Positions 1 through 8,846 are shown, counted from the first letter of the stretch. The stretch: 64,000 bases of DNA from Bacteroidales bacterium UBA2714 (GCA_002354035.1 DEKU01000060.1:24984-88983), one strand, 5' to 3'. A program made the numbers and translations. Notes: generated from the letters alone by a model not told the origin.

Positions 1-1
1 C

Positions 2-1084
2 TCCACCCTCGAAAACACCGAGAAAAACGCCCTCGATCTCGTCGAGGAGTTCAAAGAAACCCTCTACATCAAAGAGATATACCTCTTCACCCCCAAAGGC
101 GACATGATTAAACTCCCTGCCCACTCCACCGTCCTCGACTTCGCCTTCGCCATCCACACCAACCTCGGTCTCCACTGCATGGGCGCCAAAGTGAACGGCA
201 AGGTAGAACCCGTAGGCCACACCTTGCGCGCCGGCGAACAGGTGCAAGTGCTCACCAGCCGCAAAACACGCCCCAACGAGGAATGGCTGGGCATGGTCCA
301 CACCTCCCGCGCACGCGAAGCCATCAAAGACTACCTCCGCAACCAGCGCAAAGGCTACCGCGAAGAGGGCCGAATCCGCCTCCAGGAAATCCTCGGCTCA
401 CTCAACCTCCCATACTCCTCGGCCTCCATCGGCCAGATAAAACGCTACCTCGGCCTCAAAAGCGACATCGACCTCTTCTTCCAGCTCGCCATGGGCATCA
501 CCACCCACAACGACATTGCCCAATGCTTCGGCAAAGGTGTCAACCCCAACCACAACACCTACTTCATGGGCGAGTACACCTCCCTCTTCGACAAAGACAG
601 CACCGCCATCAAAACCTCCCAGCCCTCCGTCAACAACAGCCAGCGCTCCTTCCTCCTCGACGAGGAATACGAGCGCTACTCCACCGAACCCGCACCCTGC
701 TGCAAACCCGTGCAGGGCGACCACGTGGTAGGCATCGTCACCGACGGCAAAATCATGGTCCACCGCACCAACTGCAAAGTGGCCATGGACGAGATGGCCA
801 ACCACGAAAACCGCATCGTCCGCGCCCGCTGGCGCCCCGGCGAGCACGTGGCCCTCCTCTCCGGCATAGCCTTCACCGCCATCGACCGCAAAGGCCTCCT
901 GCAGGAAATCACCGGCATCGTCACCGGTGAGATGGACCTTAACATGAGGGCCATCACCCTCGAAGCCGTCGAAGGCATCGTGCGCGGCATCATCATGCTC
1001 TACGTCCTCAACCTCGACAACCTCAACCACCTGCTCGAAAACCTGGAAAAAATAGAAGGCATAGAGGAGGTGCGCCGTATATGA
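2..1084 (+). CDS. RelA/SpoT family (p)ppGpp synthetase/hydrolase, 3' part
   Basis: The gene is cut by the left window edge. The frame is open from base 2 and only the regulatory half is present. A TGS domain (IYLFTPKGDMIKLP near residue 30) is followed by a helical region. A conserved-cysteine segment (PCCKPVQGD, then HRTNC) and a C-terminal ACT domain complete the usual order of long RSH proteins. These enzymes make and degrade the stringent-response alarmone (p)ppGpp in the cytoplasm; the catalytic domains would lie left of the window. The TGA stop overlaps the ATG of mazG by ATGA, so the two genes are probably co-transcribed and translationally coupled. RelA cannot be separated from SpoT without the N-terminal half. 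Confidence 0.93.
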   Translation, partial: STLENTEKNALDLVEEFKETLYIKEIYLFTPKGDMIKLPAHSTVLDFAFAIHTNLGLHCMGAKVNGKVEPVGHTLRAGEQVQVLTSRKTRPNEEWLGMVHTSRAREAIKDYLRNQRKGYREEGRIRLQEILGSLNLPYSSASIGQIKRYLGLKSDIDLFFQLAMGITTHNDIAQCFGKGVNPNHNTYFMGEYTSLFDKDSTAIKTSQPSVNNSQRSFLLDEEYERYSTEPAPCCKPVQGDHVVGIVTDGKIMVHRTNCKVAMDEMANHENRIVRARWRPGEHVALLSGIAFTAIDRKGLLQEITGIVTGEMDLNMRAITLEAVEGIVRGIIMLYVLNLDNLNHLLENLEKIEGIEEVRRI

Positions 1085-1767
1085 ACCAGACCGACATCAG
1101 CGCCCTCCAGCGCCTCAGCCACACCCTCGACATCCTGCGCCGCCAATGCCCGTGGGACCGCGTGCAGACCATCCAAAGCCTGCGCTACCTCACCATCGAG
1201 GAAACCTACGAACTCAGCGAAGCCATCCTCCGCCTTGCCGACCCTCCCGACGGCTCTTCCCCCGCCCCGCTCAACGCCGAATTCAAAAAAGAACTCGGCG
1301 ACCTCTTCATGCACCTTCTCTTCTACGCCAAAATAGCCGACGAGGAAGGTCGCTTCACGCCCGCCGACATCTTCAACGCCATCACCGACAAACTCATCAG
1401 CCGCCACCCCTTCATCTTCCACCCCGACGCCTACGAGGGCGAAAGCTGGGAGCAACTCAAGATGCACGAAGGACGGCGCTCCGTCCTCGACGGGGTGCCG
1501 GCCAGCCTCCCCCCCTTGGTCAAAGCCGTCCGTCTGCAGGAGAAAGCCGCCGGCATCGGCGTGGACCCCACCCTGCCAGCCGACTCCCCCGAACCGCTCA
1601 ACCTCGGCAGCGATGCCGCCCTCGACGAGGAAACCGTCGGGACACTCCTGTTCAACCTCATCCACTGGGCCCACGACCACGGCATCAATGCAGACACCGC
1701 TCTGGCCCGTGCCAACCAGCGCTTCCAGGACAAAGTGCGCGCATCCGAAAAGCAGCAGGACCATTGA
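1081..1767 (+). CDS. mazG: MazG nucleoside triphosphate pyrophosphohydrolase
   Basis: This 228-residue protein has the MazG signature: CPWDR followed by the IEETYE helix, and then ELGDLFMHLLF, which supplies the acidic EExxE and ExxD residues for magnesium. A second, weaker MazG-like half follows from about residue 135. MazG hydrolyses NTPs or dNTPs to monophosphates and in E. coli lowers (p)ppGpp. Its ATGA overlap with an RSH gene repeats the relA-mazG association known elsewhere. The length is slightly below E. coli MazG. No terminator is obvious after the TGA; about 870 bases of non-coding or degraded sequence follow. Confidence 0.93.
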   Translation: MNQTDISALQRLSHTLDILRRQCPWDRVQTIQSLRYLTIEETYELSEAILRLADPPDGSSPAPLNAEFKKELGDLFMHLLFYAKIADEEGRFTPADIFNAITDKLISRHPFIFHPDAYEGESWEQLKMHEGRRSVLDGVPASLPPLVKAVRLQEKAAGIGVDPTLPADSPEPLNLGSDAALDEETVGTLLFNLIHWAHDHGINADTALARANQRFQDKVRASEKQQDH

Positions 1768-1829
1768 ATGTTTTATTGCTTGAATGCTTGATTGTTCTTT
1801 TGTTCGAATGTGTTAATAAGGATTCTGTA

Positions 1830-1975
1830 ATTCAGTCCTTGGGGCTGAGATATGGATAGCGCCGCACAAACCGTAGACGCAACGCAGTGATTGTCTGGTC
1901 CGTCAGGAAGCGTCCCGACAGGGACGCGACATAGAAACAAATAGGTATAACCCGCCCTAATCGGATGGATGACTG
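1830..1975. repeat. Candidate dispersed intergenic element with perfect hairpin
   Basis: This non-coding stretch contains a perfect hairpin at 1910-1927 (GCGTCCC, loop GACA, GGGACGC). It is flanked by conserved-looking blocks: GGCTGAGATATGGATAGCGC near 1844, and ATAGAAACAAATAGG followed by TATAACCCGCC. From memory, similar blocks recur between genes in Bacteroidales, but I see only this copy in the window. It sits between mazG and a decayed gene. Its role (RNA element, mobile remnant or other) is unknown. Confidence 0.4.
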
Positions 1976-1999
1976 GCCGATTTGCTCCCTGGCAAAGAG

Positions 2000-2054
2000 G
2001 CTATTTATTTTCTGTTTTGTTTCTGTTTCTTTTCTGTTTTGTTTCTGTTTCTTC
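2000..2054. repeat. Intergenic 11-bp periodic array A
   Basis: Four consecutive 11-bp units alternate TCTGTTTTGTT (2011, 2033) and TCTGTTTCTTT or TCTGTTTCTTC (2022, 2044). They are preceded by GCTATTTATTT at 2000. The array can also be read as a duplicated 22-bp unit. The motif TTTGTTTCTG occurs twice. Related arrays lie at about 20.1, 41.8 and 63.9 kb. It overlaps the tail of the degraded reading frame at 2005-2643, so it is probably not coding. Confidence 0.75.
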
Positions 2055-2643
2055 TCTTCAGCAGTGGATAAATAGGGGAGAAACATCGGCAAAGCGGGGG
2101 GAAAAGAGCGTTGTCGTTGCCCGCCTTCCCTGCCTCGGCGCGGGCGATGGCTCCGGGCTGCGGTTGTTCCTCAAGCTTGATTATTTTCTTTGTGAGTGTG
2201 TGTGTGAAATCCGAAATGGTGATAAAGTATATCTGTGGAGGCAGGTGGGAAAGGTTTAAAATGGCGGATTCCTCTGTGTGGACAAGTGTCATCCGGGTGC
2301 GACCGTAGGTGTCTTGGATGGTAATGGTTGATGGTGTTTGGGGAAGGTTGCATATTGTCAGGAAATCTGATACGGGGTTTGGCCGGAGCGTCATACACTC
2401 TGGGGCTATAGTGTCAATGTGATGCCACTGGTATTGAATGATACAGGTGTCGTCCTGGTGACAGAATCGACTGACATTGTCGTGATGATAAACCTTCTGT
2501 CCGTCCTTGTGGCTGTTTGCAAAATAAAAAATTAAATATACAGGGAGGGAACTGAGGATAAAACGGGGGGATAGGGCAGAGGTTGACGGGATATGTCGCT
2601 GCGCACTGTGGGGGGGATGTTGGCTTGTGGGTTGTCCGGTGCA
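2005..2643 (-). pseudogene. Remnant of a type IX-secreted protein (C-terminal sorting domain)
   Basis: A minus-strand frame with no usable start is open from just after the merR stop codon down to 2005. Its centre (2173-2394) reads as a Por/T9SS C-terminal sorting domain. It opens with LRPNPVSDFLTI and then has ITIQDTYGR. It ends with LPPQIYFITI and TKKIIKL, the typical spacing of TIGR04183-type tails. Such tails direct surface proteins through the type IX secretion system. About 55 further codons follow where the family normally stops, running into the 11-bp repeat array, so the native stop has been lost. I read this as the 3' end of a decayed gene. Confidence 0.6.
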
Positions 2644-2958
2644 TCAGAGGCACTCTTTGAGGGCGACAAGGAACTGGCGGGCTTCGGTGAGGGTCTTGAC
2701 GAGTTGCATTGTGTCGTCGAGGTTGTTGTCGAGGCGTAGTTGTTGGCGGGCTCCGTCGAGGGTGTAGCCGCAGTCGCGTGTGAGGTGGAGGATTTGACGC
2801 AGGAGGTCGATGTCGGAGTCGGTGTAGTAGCGGGTGCCTTTTTTGTTTTTGTGGGGCCGCAGTGAGGGGAACTCGGTCTCGTAGTAGCGCAGGAGGGAGG
2901 GGTTGACTTGCAGCATTTGGGCCACTTCGCCTATGGAATGATATAGTTTGTCGGTCAT
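2644..2958 (-). CDS. MerR-family transcriptional regulator
   Basis: This 104-residue protein starts with a winged-helix DNA-binding domain (YHSIGEVAQMLQVNPSLLRYY, residues 6-26). The wing follows (GTRYYTDSDIDLL), and then a short helical tail. Length and layout match the small MerR regulators of Bacteroidetes, which lack an obvious ligand domain. It lies 11 bases downstream of lptD on the same strand, so it is probably the last gene of an lptD-merR transcript. The inducer and targets cannot be read from the sequence. Confidence 0.88.
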   Translation of the reverse strand: MTDKLYHSIGEVAQMLQVNPSLLRYYETEFPSLRPHKNKKGTRYYTDSDIDLLRQILHLTRDCGYTLDGARQQLRLDNNLDDTMQLVKTLTEARQFLVALKECL

Positions 2959-2969
2959 GGGTGGGGTGT

Positions 2970-5672
2970 TTAATAGGAGTAATAGCCTTGGTTGTCTTGG
3001 TAGGATTGTTGTTTTTGGTATTTCACGTCTTTAAGGCTGGAGGCTTTAATGTTGATGACGAAGTTCCAGCTTTTGTAGTAGCCGAAGGGTACCCAGTTGA
3101 AGCGCATTTCCCAGCAGTGGAGGTCGCGGTAGATGTCGAGGGAGGTGTAGGAGAGGCCTTTGTTGACGAAATCGTAGCCGGTGGATATGGCCACGCGCCA
3201 GTTGTGGGTGATGTCGGCGTTGGCCGAGAGGCTGAGGGTCTGGATGATGTCGTTTTTGAAGTTGTATTGAGCGGCGACGTAGGTGCTGACGTAGCTGAGG
3301 GTGTAGTTGAGGGATACGTTCCAGGGCATGGAGAAATCGGCGTAGGTGCCCATGAGGAGCGAGGGGTTGTAGTTGTAGGGCGACTGCATGATGGGAGCCA
3401 CGATTTGCTGGCCTTGGCTTTTGGTTTTTGCTCCCTCTTTGTCGGATTTGAAGGTGTTGTTGTTGATGCTGTAGGAAATCTGGGTGCTCCAGGTGGAGTT
3501 GTTCTTTTGGAGGAGTTTTTTCTGTCCCGGCTCGTTCCAGATGAAGCGGTTGTGTTTGCGGCCTTCGTTGTCGATAAAATAGGGGCTGAAGGAGCTGGAG
3601 TAGTTGATGACGAGGTTTTTGAAGAGGGTGGTTCGTCCGGTGATGGCGAGGTCGGACCAGCGGAGCGAGTCGCGGGCCATGTCGTAGCTCATGGAGATGT
3701 TGAAGCTTTCGAGGAGGGTGATTTTGCGGGTGCCGGTGACGGTGTCTTTGGGGTTGGCCACTTTCATTTCGAGGTTGTTGCCGATGCTGAAGTTGATGCG
3801 GCCTGAACGGCCGTCGGCCGGTCCACCGTAAAGGCTTTGCTCGAAGATGGAGTAGCGGTGAACGTAGCCTGTGGTGTCGGTGTAGGATTGCCACCATCCC
3901 AGTGCCGGGTTGCCGAAGTCGGGATGATAGCTGAAGGTGACGGAGGGGTTGATGACGTGGCGGATGGCCTTGACAGGGCCGATGCGGAAGTTGAACATGC
4001 CGTAGATGCGGGTGGAGAGTGAGGAGTTGAAGCTCACCTCGCGGTTGCCTCGGAATCCGCGCACGGTGTCGATGGTCAGGCTGCCGGTCGAGCTGTCGTA
4101 GTTCTTGCGGATGGTGGACCAGTGCCATCGTTCGTTGTAGTTGGCTGAGTTGGTCCAGTTGAAGAATTTGAGCACTTTGAGGGTGAGTGTGAGGGGGATG
4201 GCGTGCTGGATGCCATATTGCATGCGTTGGAGGGTCTGGAGTTTGAGGAGGTCGGAGTCCTGTGAGTTGATGTTGTTGTCGGCCGTGAAGGAGTAGGAGA
4301 GGGAGAGGTTTTCGTACCACCGCAAGTTGCCGGCGGCCTCTTTGCGGCGCAGGGGATAGAAGGTGGTGGAGCTGAGGGAGAGGGAGGGGAGTTTGAGGTT
4401 GATGAGTCCGGTCTGGGCGTTGTACGATTCGCGGAGCGAGGCGGCAAAGTTGAGGGAGCTGCCCAGCTGGGCGGTGTAGGAGATGGAGGAGGTGGTGGTG
4501 CTGTTGAAATAGTCGTTGCGGTTGGTGGTGTTTTTGTTGTAGTTGCGGCTTTGGAGATTGACGTTGGCCGAGAATCGGCTGCGGGGGTTGGCTTTGGAGT
4601 CTTGGTCATGCTTCCAGGCGATTTTGAAGTCGCTGTATTTGCGGAAGGTGTTGCTGTCGCCCGGTATGCCTTCTTTGGTGATGCCATACCGGATGTCGAA
4701 GTTGCCTTTGTATTTATAGCGGACGTAGTAGTTGCTTTTGGCTTCGGCGGCCCAGCTGAGGTTGGTATATATTTCGCCAATCAAGGCGAGGTCGAGGTTG
4801 TCGTTGAGGGCGAAGTAGTAGCCGCCGTCTTTGAGGTAGTAGCCCCGGTTGTTCATCCATCCATAGCTGGGCATGAGGATGCCAGAGGTGCGGTCGTGGC
4901 TCATGGGGAAGAAGGCGAAGGGGAGGACCAACGGGGTGGGCACATCCTCGATGGTCACGTAGGCAGGCCCGGTAAAGATTTTGTCGCCGGTGATGAGTTT
5001 GGAGCGGGTGAAGTTGATGGCGAAGTGGGGGTGGGCATGGTTGCAGGTGGTGTACTGCCCGCCATTGAGATACATGACCGAGTCGCTGACGCGTTTCACA
5101 CGCGAGCCATGCAGGAATCCGTCGCCCTGCTGGGTGATGACGCCGGAGATTAGCCCTTTGTGGGTGTTGTAGTTGAAGACTATGGTGTCGGCCATGTACT
5201 CGTCCTCGCCCTGTTTGAAAAACGGCCGGCCAGTGATTTTCCCTGCGGTGTCCGTGACTGGTTGGGCGCTGAGGATTTGTTTGTCAAAGTCCACACGGAT
5301 GGCGTCGGCCTTGAGTTCCATGCCGTCGTATTCTATAACGCCTTTCGAATAGAGTTGTGCTTTGCGACTGTTGATGTCGATGGCAATAGAGTCGGAGGCT
5401 TGGTAGTGGACAATGCTGGTGAGGGCGTTGGGCGAAGCAGCCAGAGGAGGGAGAGAAGGGGAGCGGCTCAGCGAGTCGAGGGTGTCGGCGATAGCGGCCA
5501 GACTGTCGGCCAAGGAATGAAGAGAGTCGGGCGGAGTGGGGAGGGAAAGGGCAGTGTCGGGTGTGCGGAGGGGTGTGTCGATGCCCAGGCGCACCGAATC
5601 GTTTTGGGCGCCAGCCACCATGGGGAGCGCCATGAGGGAGACTAACAGGCAGATGTTCAAAATTTTCCGCAT
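2970..5672 (-). CDS. lptD: LptD-like outer-membrane LPS assembly protein
   Basis: This is a protein of about 900 residues with a signal peptide (MRKILNICLLVSLMALPMV... ending GAQ). I chose the ATG at 5672 because the longer frame adds 13 residues before this signal. Residues about 100-230 form an OstA-type periplasmic domain (AQLYSKGVIEYDGMELKADA). The remainder is rich in alternating aromatic and polar strands and ends YYSY, as expected for a beta-barrel. In the Lpt pathway LptD and its partner insert lipopolysaccharide into the outer leaflet. It is divergent from an amidase gene, an arrangement I recall from other Bacteroidales. Confidence 0.88.
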   Translation of the reverse strand: MRKILNICLLVSLMALPMVAGAQNDSVRLGIDTPLRTPDTALSLPTPPDSLHSLADSLAAIADTLDSLSRSPSLPPLAASPNALTSIVHYQASDSIAIDINSRKAQLYSKGVIEYDGMELKADAIRVDFDKQILSAQPVTDTAGKITGRPFFKQGEDEYMADTIVFNYNTHKGLISGVITQQGDGFLHGSRVKRVSDSVMYLNGGQYTTCNHAHPHFAINFTRSKLITGDKIFTGPAYVTIEDVPTPLVLPFAFFPMSHDRTSGILMPSYGWMNNRGYYLKDGGYYFALNDNLDLALIGEIYTNLSWAAEAKSNYYVRYKYKGNFDIRYGITKEGIPGDSNTFRKYSDFKIAWKHDQDSKANPRSRFSANVNLQSRNYNKNTTNRNDYFNSTTTSSISYTAQLGSSLNFAASLRESYNAQTGLINLKLPSLSLSSTTFYPLRRKEAAGNLRWYENLSLSYSFTADNNINSQDSDLLKLQTLQRMQYGIQHAIPLTLTLKVLKFFNWTNSANYNERWHWSTIRKNYDSSTGSLTIDTVRGFRGNREVSFNSSLSTRIYGMFNFRIGPVKAIRHVINPSVTFSYHPDFGNPALGWWQSYTDTTGYVHRYSIFEQSLYGGPADGRSGRINFSIGNNLEMKVANPKDTVTGTRKITLLESFNISMSYDMARDSLRWSDLAITGRTTLFKNLVINYSSSFSPYFIDNEGRKHNRFIWNEPGQKKLLQKNNSTWSTQISYSINNNTFKSDKEGAKTKSQGQQIVAPIMQSPYNYNPSLLMGTYADFSMPWNVSLNYTLSYVSTYVAAQYNFKNDIIQTLSLSANADITHNWRVAISTGYDFVNKGLSYTSLDIYRDLHCWEMRFNWVPFGYYKSWNFVINIKASSLKDVKYQKQQSYQDNQGYYSY

Positions 5673-5700
5673 AAACTGTTTTGCTTTCCGATTTTCATCG

Positions 5701-5729
5701 TATCTTTGCAAAATGAATTTGCAAAGATA
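5701..5729. promoter_or_regulatory. Divergent palindromic promoter (lptD / amidase)
   Basis: TATCTTTG on the plus strand (5701-5708) and TATCTTTG on the minus strand (5722-5729) form the two arms of a 12-bp perfect inverted repeat separated by five bases. Both match the Bacteroidetes -7 element TAnnTTTG. A TTTG at 5680-5683 could serve as the plus-strand -33 box with a 17-base spacer. The minus-strand -33 box is not clear. The arrangement implies shared or competing initiation of two envelope genes. Confidence 0.55.
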
Positions 5730-5775
5730 CCAACTTTTTGCTGAATAATAAAAAATATATAATAGTATACTGAAA

Positions 5776-7140
5776 ATGAAACGCTTATTTGCTCTTTTTA
5801 TTGTGCTTTTCTGCTTGACGGGTACAGTTTTTTCTCAAAAAAAGTCGGGTGGGCAAGTGAAAACAGTGGTCATCGATGCAGGCCATGGCGGAGACAAGCC
5901 TGGAGCTGTGGGTAGAAAGACACAAGAAAAAACGCTGACACTACAGATGGCGTTGAAGCTTGGAAAACTGATTGAGGACAACTACCCTGACGTGACAATT
6001 ATCTTTACCCGTACCACTGATATCGACATCACCCTTGCCGACCGCGCCCGCTTAGCCAACAAAGCCAAGGCGGACCTTTTCATCTCCATCCACTGCAACT
6101 CTTGGACCAACAGCACCCCTACCGGTGTGGAAACATACGTCATGGGACTGTCCCAGAGCAAAGCCAACATGGAGGTGGCAAAGAAAGAAAACGCCGATAT
6201 TTTGCTCGAAAAAGGCTACAAGGACAACAGCGACTACCAAGGGTTCGACCCCAACTCGCCCGAGAGCTACGTCATGTTTGCCATGTACCAAAATGCCTAT
6301 CTGGACAAAAGTCTTGACTTTGCAGGATTCATTCAGGATCAGTATAAGTCGGCCATAAAGACCATCAATCGCGGGGTGAAGCAAGCCGAGATATTTGTGC
6401 TTTACAAAACAGCCATGCCCGCAGTGCTGACCGAAGTGGGCTTTATCAGTAACCCCGAAGAGGAGCAGTACATGATGTCCGACCAAGGGCAGGCCGCCAT
6501 CGTGTCCAGCATCTTCAAAGCCTTTGTCACCTACAAAAGCAAAGTGGAAGGCGTCAAGCCCCCCAAGGATTTGAAGATAGACTTGAAAGGCTATCAGTCA
6601 AAAGCCAAGAAAGAGATCAATCCACCCGTGAAGCCCACAGAGCCCGAGCCCAAGGCTGAGGAGCAAAAGCCAGTCGAGCCGAAGGCCCCAGAGGCTCCCA
6701 CATCAGACCAGCCCAGCGCTTTTGTTCCGTCAACCGCACCGACCAATGTGGAACCCCCGCTGCCAATGGAAGAACCCAAAGCCCCCAACGTGGCCGAACA
6801 GGTGGTGTCCAGTGATGAAGCTGACCAGCCGTCGGCAACAACCCCACCGCCCTCTGACCAAAGTCAGGAAGTGATATTCAAAGTCCAGTTTATGACCAGC
6901 GGCAAGGCCTTGAAAGAGAAATCAAGAGAGTTTAAAGGCATAACAGAATATGACTATTACGTCCAGAACGGAACCTATTGTTACACCACAGGGCAGTTCA
7001 AGACAGCCCGTGAAGCAGCACAATACCAAAAAGAAATCCGTGCCAAAGGGTTTGGCGATGCCTTCGTCGTGGCCTTTATGGATGGCCAACGCATTTCCCT
7101 GCAAAAAGCCAAAGAAATCCTCGACAGCCGGAAGCGATAA
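5776..7140 (+). CDS. N-acetylmuramoyl-L-alanine amidase with C-terminal SPOR-like domain
   Basis: A signal peptide (MKRLFALFIVLFCLTG, ending FSQ) is followed by an Amidase_3 domain at about residues 30-255. The zinc ligands are visible: H in DAGHGG, E in the TQEKTL segment and H in SIHCN. The catalytic glutamate is in LTEVGFISN. A Pro/Glu/Lys-rich linker (about 270-370) leads to a SPOR-like domain (VIFKVQFMTSGK to the end). The protein cuts the peptide from glycan strands in the periplasm, probably during septal splitting. The 454-residue length fits the Bacteroidales form. Confidence 0.93.
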   Translation: MKRLFALFIVLFCLTGTVFSQKKSGGQVKTVVIDAGHGGDKPGAVGRKTQEKTLTLQMALKLGKLIEDNYPDVTIIFTRTTDIDITLADRARLANKAKADLFISIHCNSWTNSTPTGVETYVMGLSQSKANMEVAKKENADILLEKGYKDNSDYQGFDPNSPESYVMFAMYQNAYLDKSLDFAGFIQDQYKSAIKTINRGVKQAEIFVLYKTAMPAVLTEVGFISNPEEEQYMMSDQGQAAIVSSIFKAFVTYKSKVEGVKPPKDLKIDLKGYQSKAKKEINPPVKPTEPEPKAEEQKPVEPKAPEAPTSDQPSAFVPSTAPTNVEPPLPMEEPKAPNVAEQVVSSDEADQPSATTPPPSDQSQEVIFKVQFMTSGKALKEKSREFKGITEYDYYVQNGTYCYTTGQFKTAREAAQYQKEIRAKGFGDAFVVAFMDGQRISLQKAKEILDSRKR

Positions 7141-7265
7141 GATTACCCCGGAAAGCCGAGATGACGCACCGGATTTCCGTACATGGTAAAAAACCTTTGT
7201 CGCATAAAACACTTTTTTCACCCTTTCGCCGTTAAAGGCAACAAACACGAACAACGAAACAAGCA

Positions 7266-7961
7266 ATGATACAGGTATCACACATAACAAAGATCTATGA
7301 CGGACAGCGGGCCTTGGACGACGTCAGCTTCTCAGCCCAGAAAGGCGAGGTGGTCGGACTGCTGGGGCCCAATGGCGCTGGCAAGTCAACCCTCATGAAA
7401 ATACTCACCTGCTTCATCCCGCCAACCGAGGGCGAAGCCACAATATGTGGCCACAGCATCTACGAAGACTCCTTGGCCGTACGTCGGGAGATTGGCTATC
7501 TCCCCGAACACAACCCGCTGTACACCGATATGTACGTTCGGGAATTCTTGAGATTTGCTGCCGGGGTTTATGGGATGAAACACTGTCGGGACCGTGTAGA
7601 GGAAATGATCGAACTGGTCGGCCTTACCCCAGAGAGCAACAAACGCATCGGGCAGCTCTCCAAAGGCTATCGCCAGCGTGTGGGCCTGGCTCAAGCCCTG
7701 ATCCACAACCCCAAAGTATTGATTTTGGATGAACCCACCACAGGTCTCGACCCCAACCAGCTGGAAGAGATACGCTCCGTAATCAAGAATGCGGGCAAGG
7801 ACAAGGTGGTGTTGCTGTCCACGCATATCATGCAGGAAGTGGAAGCCATGTGCAGCCGTGCCATCATCATCAACCATGGTCGCATAGTGTCCGACGACCA
7901 CTTAGAGCACATCACCTCCCAACAACTCACCCAAAAATTCCACCAAGTCACAGCCTCCTGA
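7266..7961 (+). CDS. gldA: ABC transporter ATP-binding protein, GldA-like
   Basis: Walker A (GPNGAGKST), Q-loop region, ABC signature (LSKGYRQRVGLAQA), Walker B (VLILDEPTTGLDP) and the switch histidine (LLSTH) are all present. The sequence most resembles the GldA ATPase of gliding and ABC-2 type exporters (GYLPEHNPLYTDMYV). At 231 residues it is about 70 shorter than Flavobacterium GldA and lacks the C-terminal extension. No permease (GldF/G) gene is adjacent, so its partner must be elsewhere and the exact name is uncertain. Confidence 0.8.
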   Translation: MIQVSHITKIYDGQRALDDVSFSAQKGEVVGLLGPNGAGKSTLMKILTCFIPPTEGEATICGHSIYEDSLAVRREIGYLPEHNPLYTDMYVREFLRFAAGVYGMKHCRDRVEEMIELVGLTPESNKRIGQLSKGYRQRVGLAQALIHNPKVLILDEPTTGLDPNQLEEIRSVIKNAGKDKVVLLSTHIMQEVEAMCSRAIIINHGRIVSDDHLEHITSQQLTQKFHQVTAS

Positions 7962-8024
7962 CCCCCCCTGCTGGCGGCTCGACCTTTTATTCGATTCATA
8001 CATTAACACATTCAAATAGTTGAC

Positions 8025-8846
8025 ATGACAAGACAAGAATTAATCAATCTGATACAAGAGCGTCGCTCATTCCTCTGTGTAGGACTTGATGTAGACAAGA
8101 ACAAGATGCCCGAACATCTTCGTAATGAAAAAGACGGTGTATTCCTTTTCAATAAAGCCATTATCGATGCCACCATCGACTATGCCGTTGCCTATAAACC
8201 CAATCTGGCATTCTACGAGGCCATGGGCATTGAGGGTCTGGTGCAATTGAAAAAGACCATGGAATATCTCCACAGTCTCGACAAAAAGGCATTCACCATA
8301 GCCGATGCCAAGCGCGGAGATATTGGCAACACCTCCCAGCAATACGCCAAAGCATTTCTCGACCCCAGCGGCGACTACAACTTCGACTCGCTCACCGTCG
8401 CCCCCTACATGGGAGCCGATTCTGTGCAGCCATTTACGGTTTACGAAGGCAAATGGGTCATCCTGCTGGCGCTCACCTCTAACAAGGGTGCTTTCGATTT
8501 CCAGTTTCTTCCCGTCGACGAGCAGCACAAACTTTTTGAAAAGGTATTAGAAACGTCTCAGCAATGGGGCAACAAGGACAATATGATGTATGTGGTAGGA
8601 GCCACCAAGGCCGACATGCTCACGCAGGTCCGAGCCATAGCTCCCGACAATTTCCTGCTGGTGCCAGGCGTCGGTGCCCAGGGAGGCAGCCTCGAGGAGG
8701 TGTGCAAATATGGTCTCAACCGCGACTGTGGCCTGTTGGTCAACTCTTCCCGTGGCATCATCTACGCCTCGACGGGCATGGATTTTGCCGAACGTGCAGC
8801 CGAAGAGGCCCTCAAGCTCCAGCGGCAAATGGCGTCAGTATTATAA
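8025..8846 (+). CDS. pyrF: Orotidine 5'-phosphate decarboxylase
   Basis: This is a 273-residue OMP decarboxylase of the longer subfamily. Key motifs are FLCVGLDVD near the start, KPNLAFYEA, the catalytic [11 protein letters not shown] (Asp-Lys-Asp array), VAPYMG and the phosphate-binding VPGVGAQGG. It catalyses the last step of UMP synthesis in the cytoplasm. The ATG at 8025 gives the standard N-terminus. It is followed after 22 bases by an unrelated membrane-protein gene on the same strand. Confidence 0.96.
   Translation: MTRQELINLIQERRSFLCVGLDVDKNKMPEHLRNEKDGVFLFNKAIIDATIDYAVAYKPNLAFYEAMGIEGLVQLKKTMEYLHSLDKKAFTIADAKRGDIGNTSQQYAKAFLDPSGDYNFDSLTVAPYMGADSVQPFTVYEGKWVILLALTSNKGAFDFQFLPVDEQHKLFEKVLETSQQWGNKDNMMYVVGATKADMLTQVRAIAPDNFLLVPGVGAQGGSLEEVCKYGLNRDCGLLVNSSRGIIYASTGMDFAERAAEEALKLQRQMASVL

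Noticed and set aside
398..1030. Long minus-strand ORF inside the RelA/SpoT gene
   Set aside because: It is an out-of-frame shadow with low-complexity Val/Gly/Asp-rich translation and no family match, while the plus-strand protein has clear TGS and ACT domains.
1764..1815. Another periodic array (TTGAATG / TTGCTTG-like words) after mazG
   Set aside because: The spacing is closer to 8 bp and the similarity is weak, so it was not grouped with the 11-bp arrays.
2961..3806. Plus-strand 281-codon ORF opposite lptD
   Set aside because: Val/Gly/Glu-rich antisense shadow caused by the strong strand bias of lptD. The minus strand encodes a full LptD with signal peptide.
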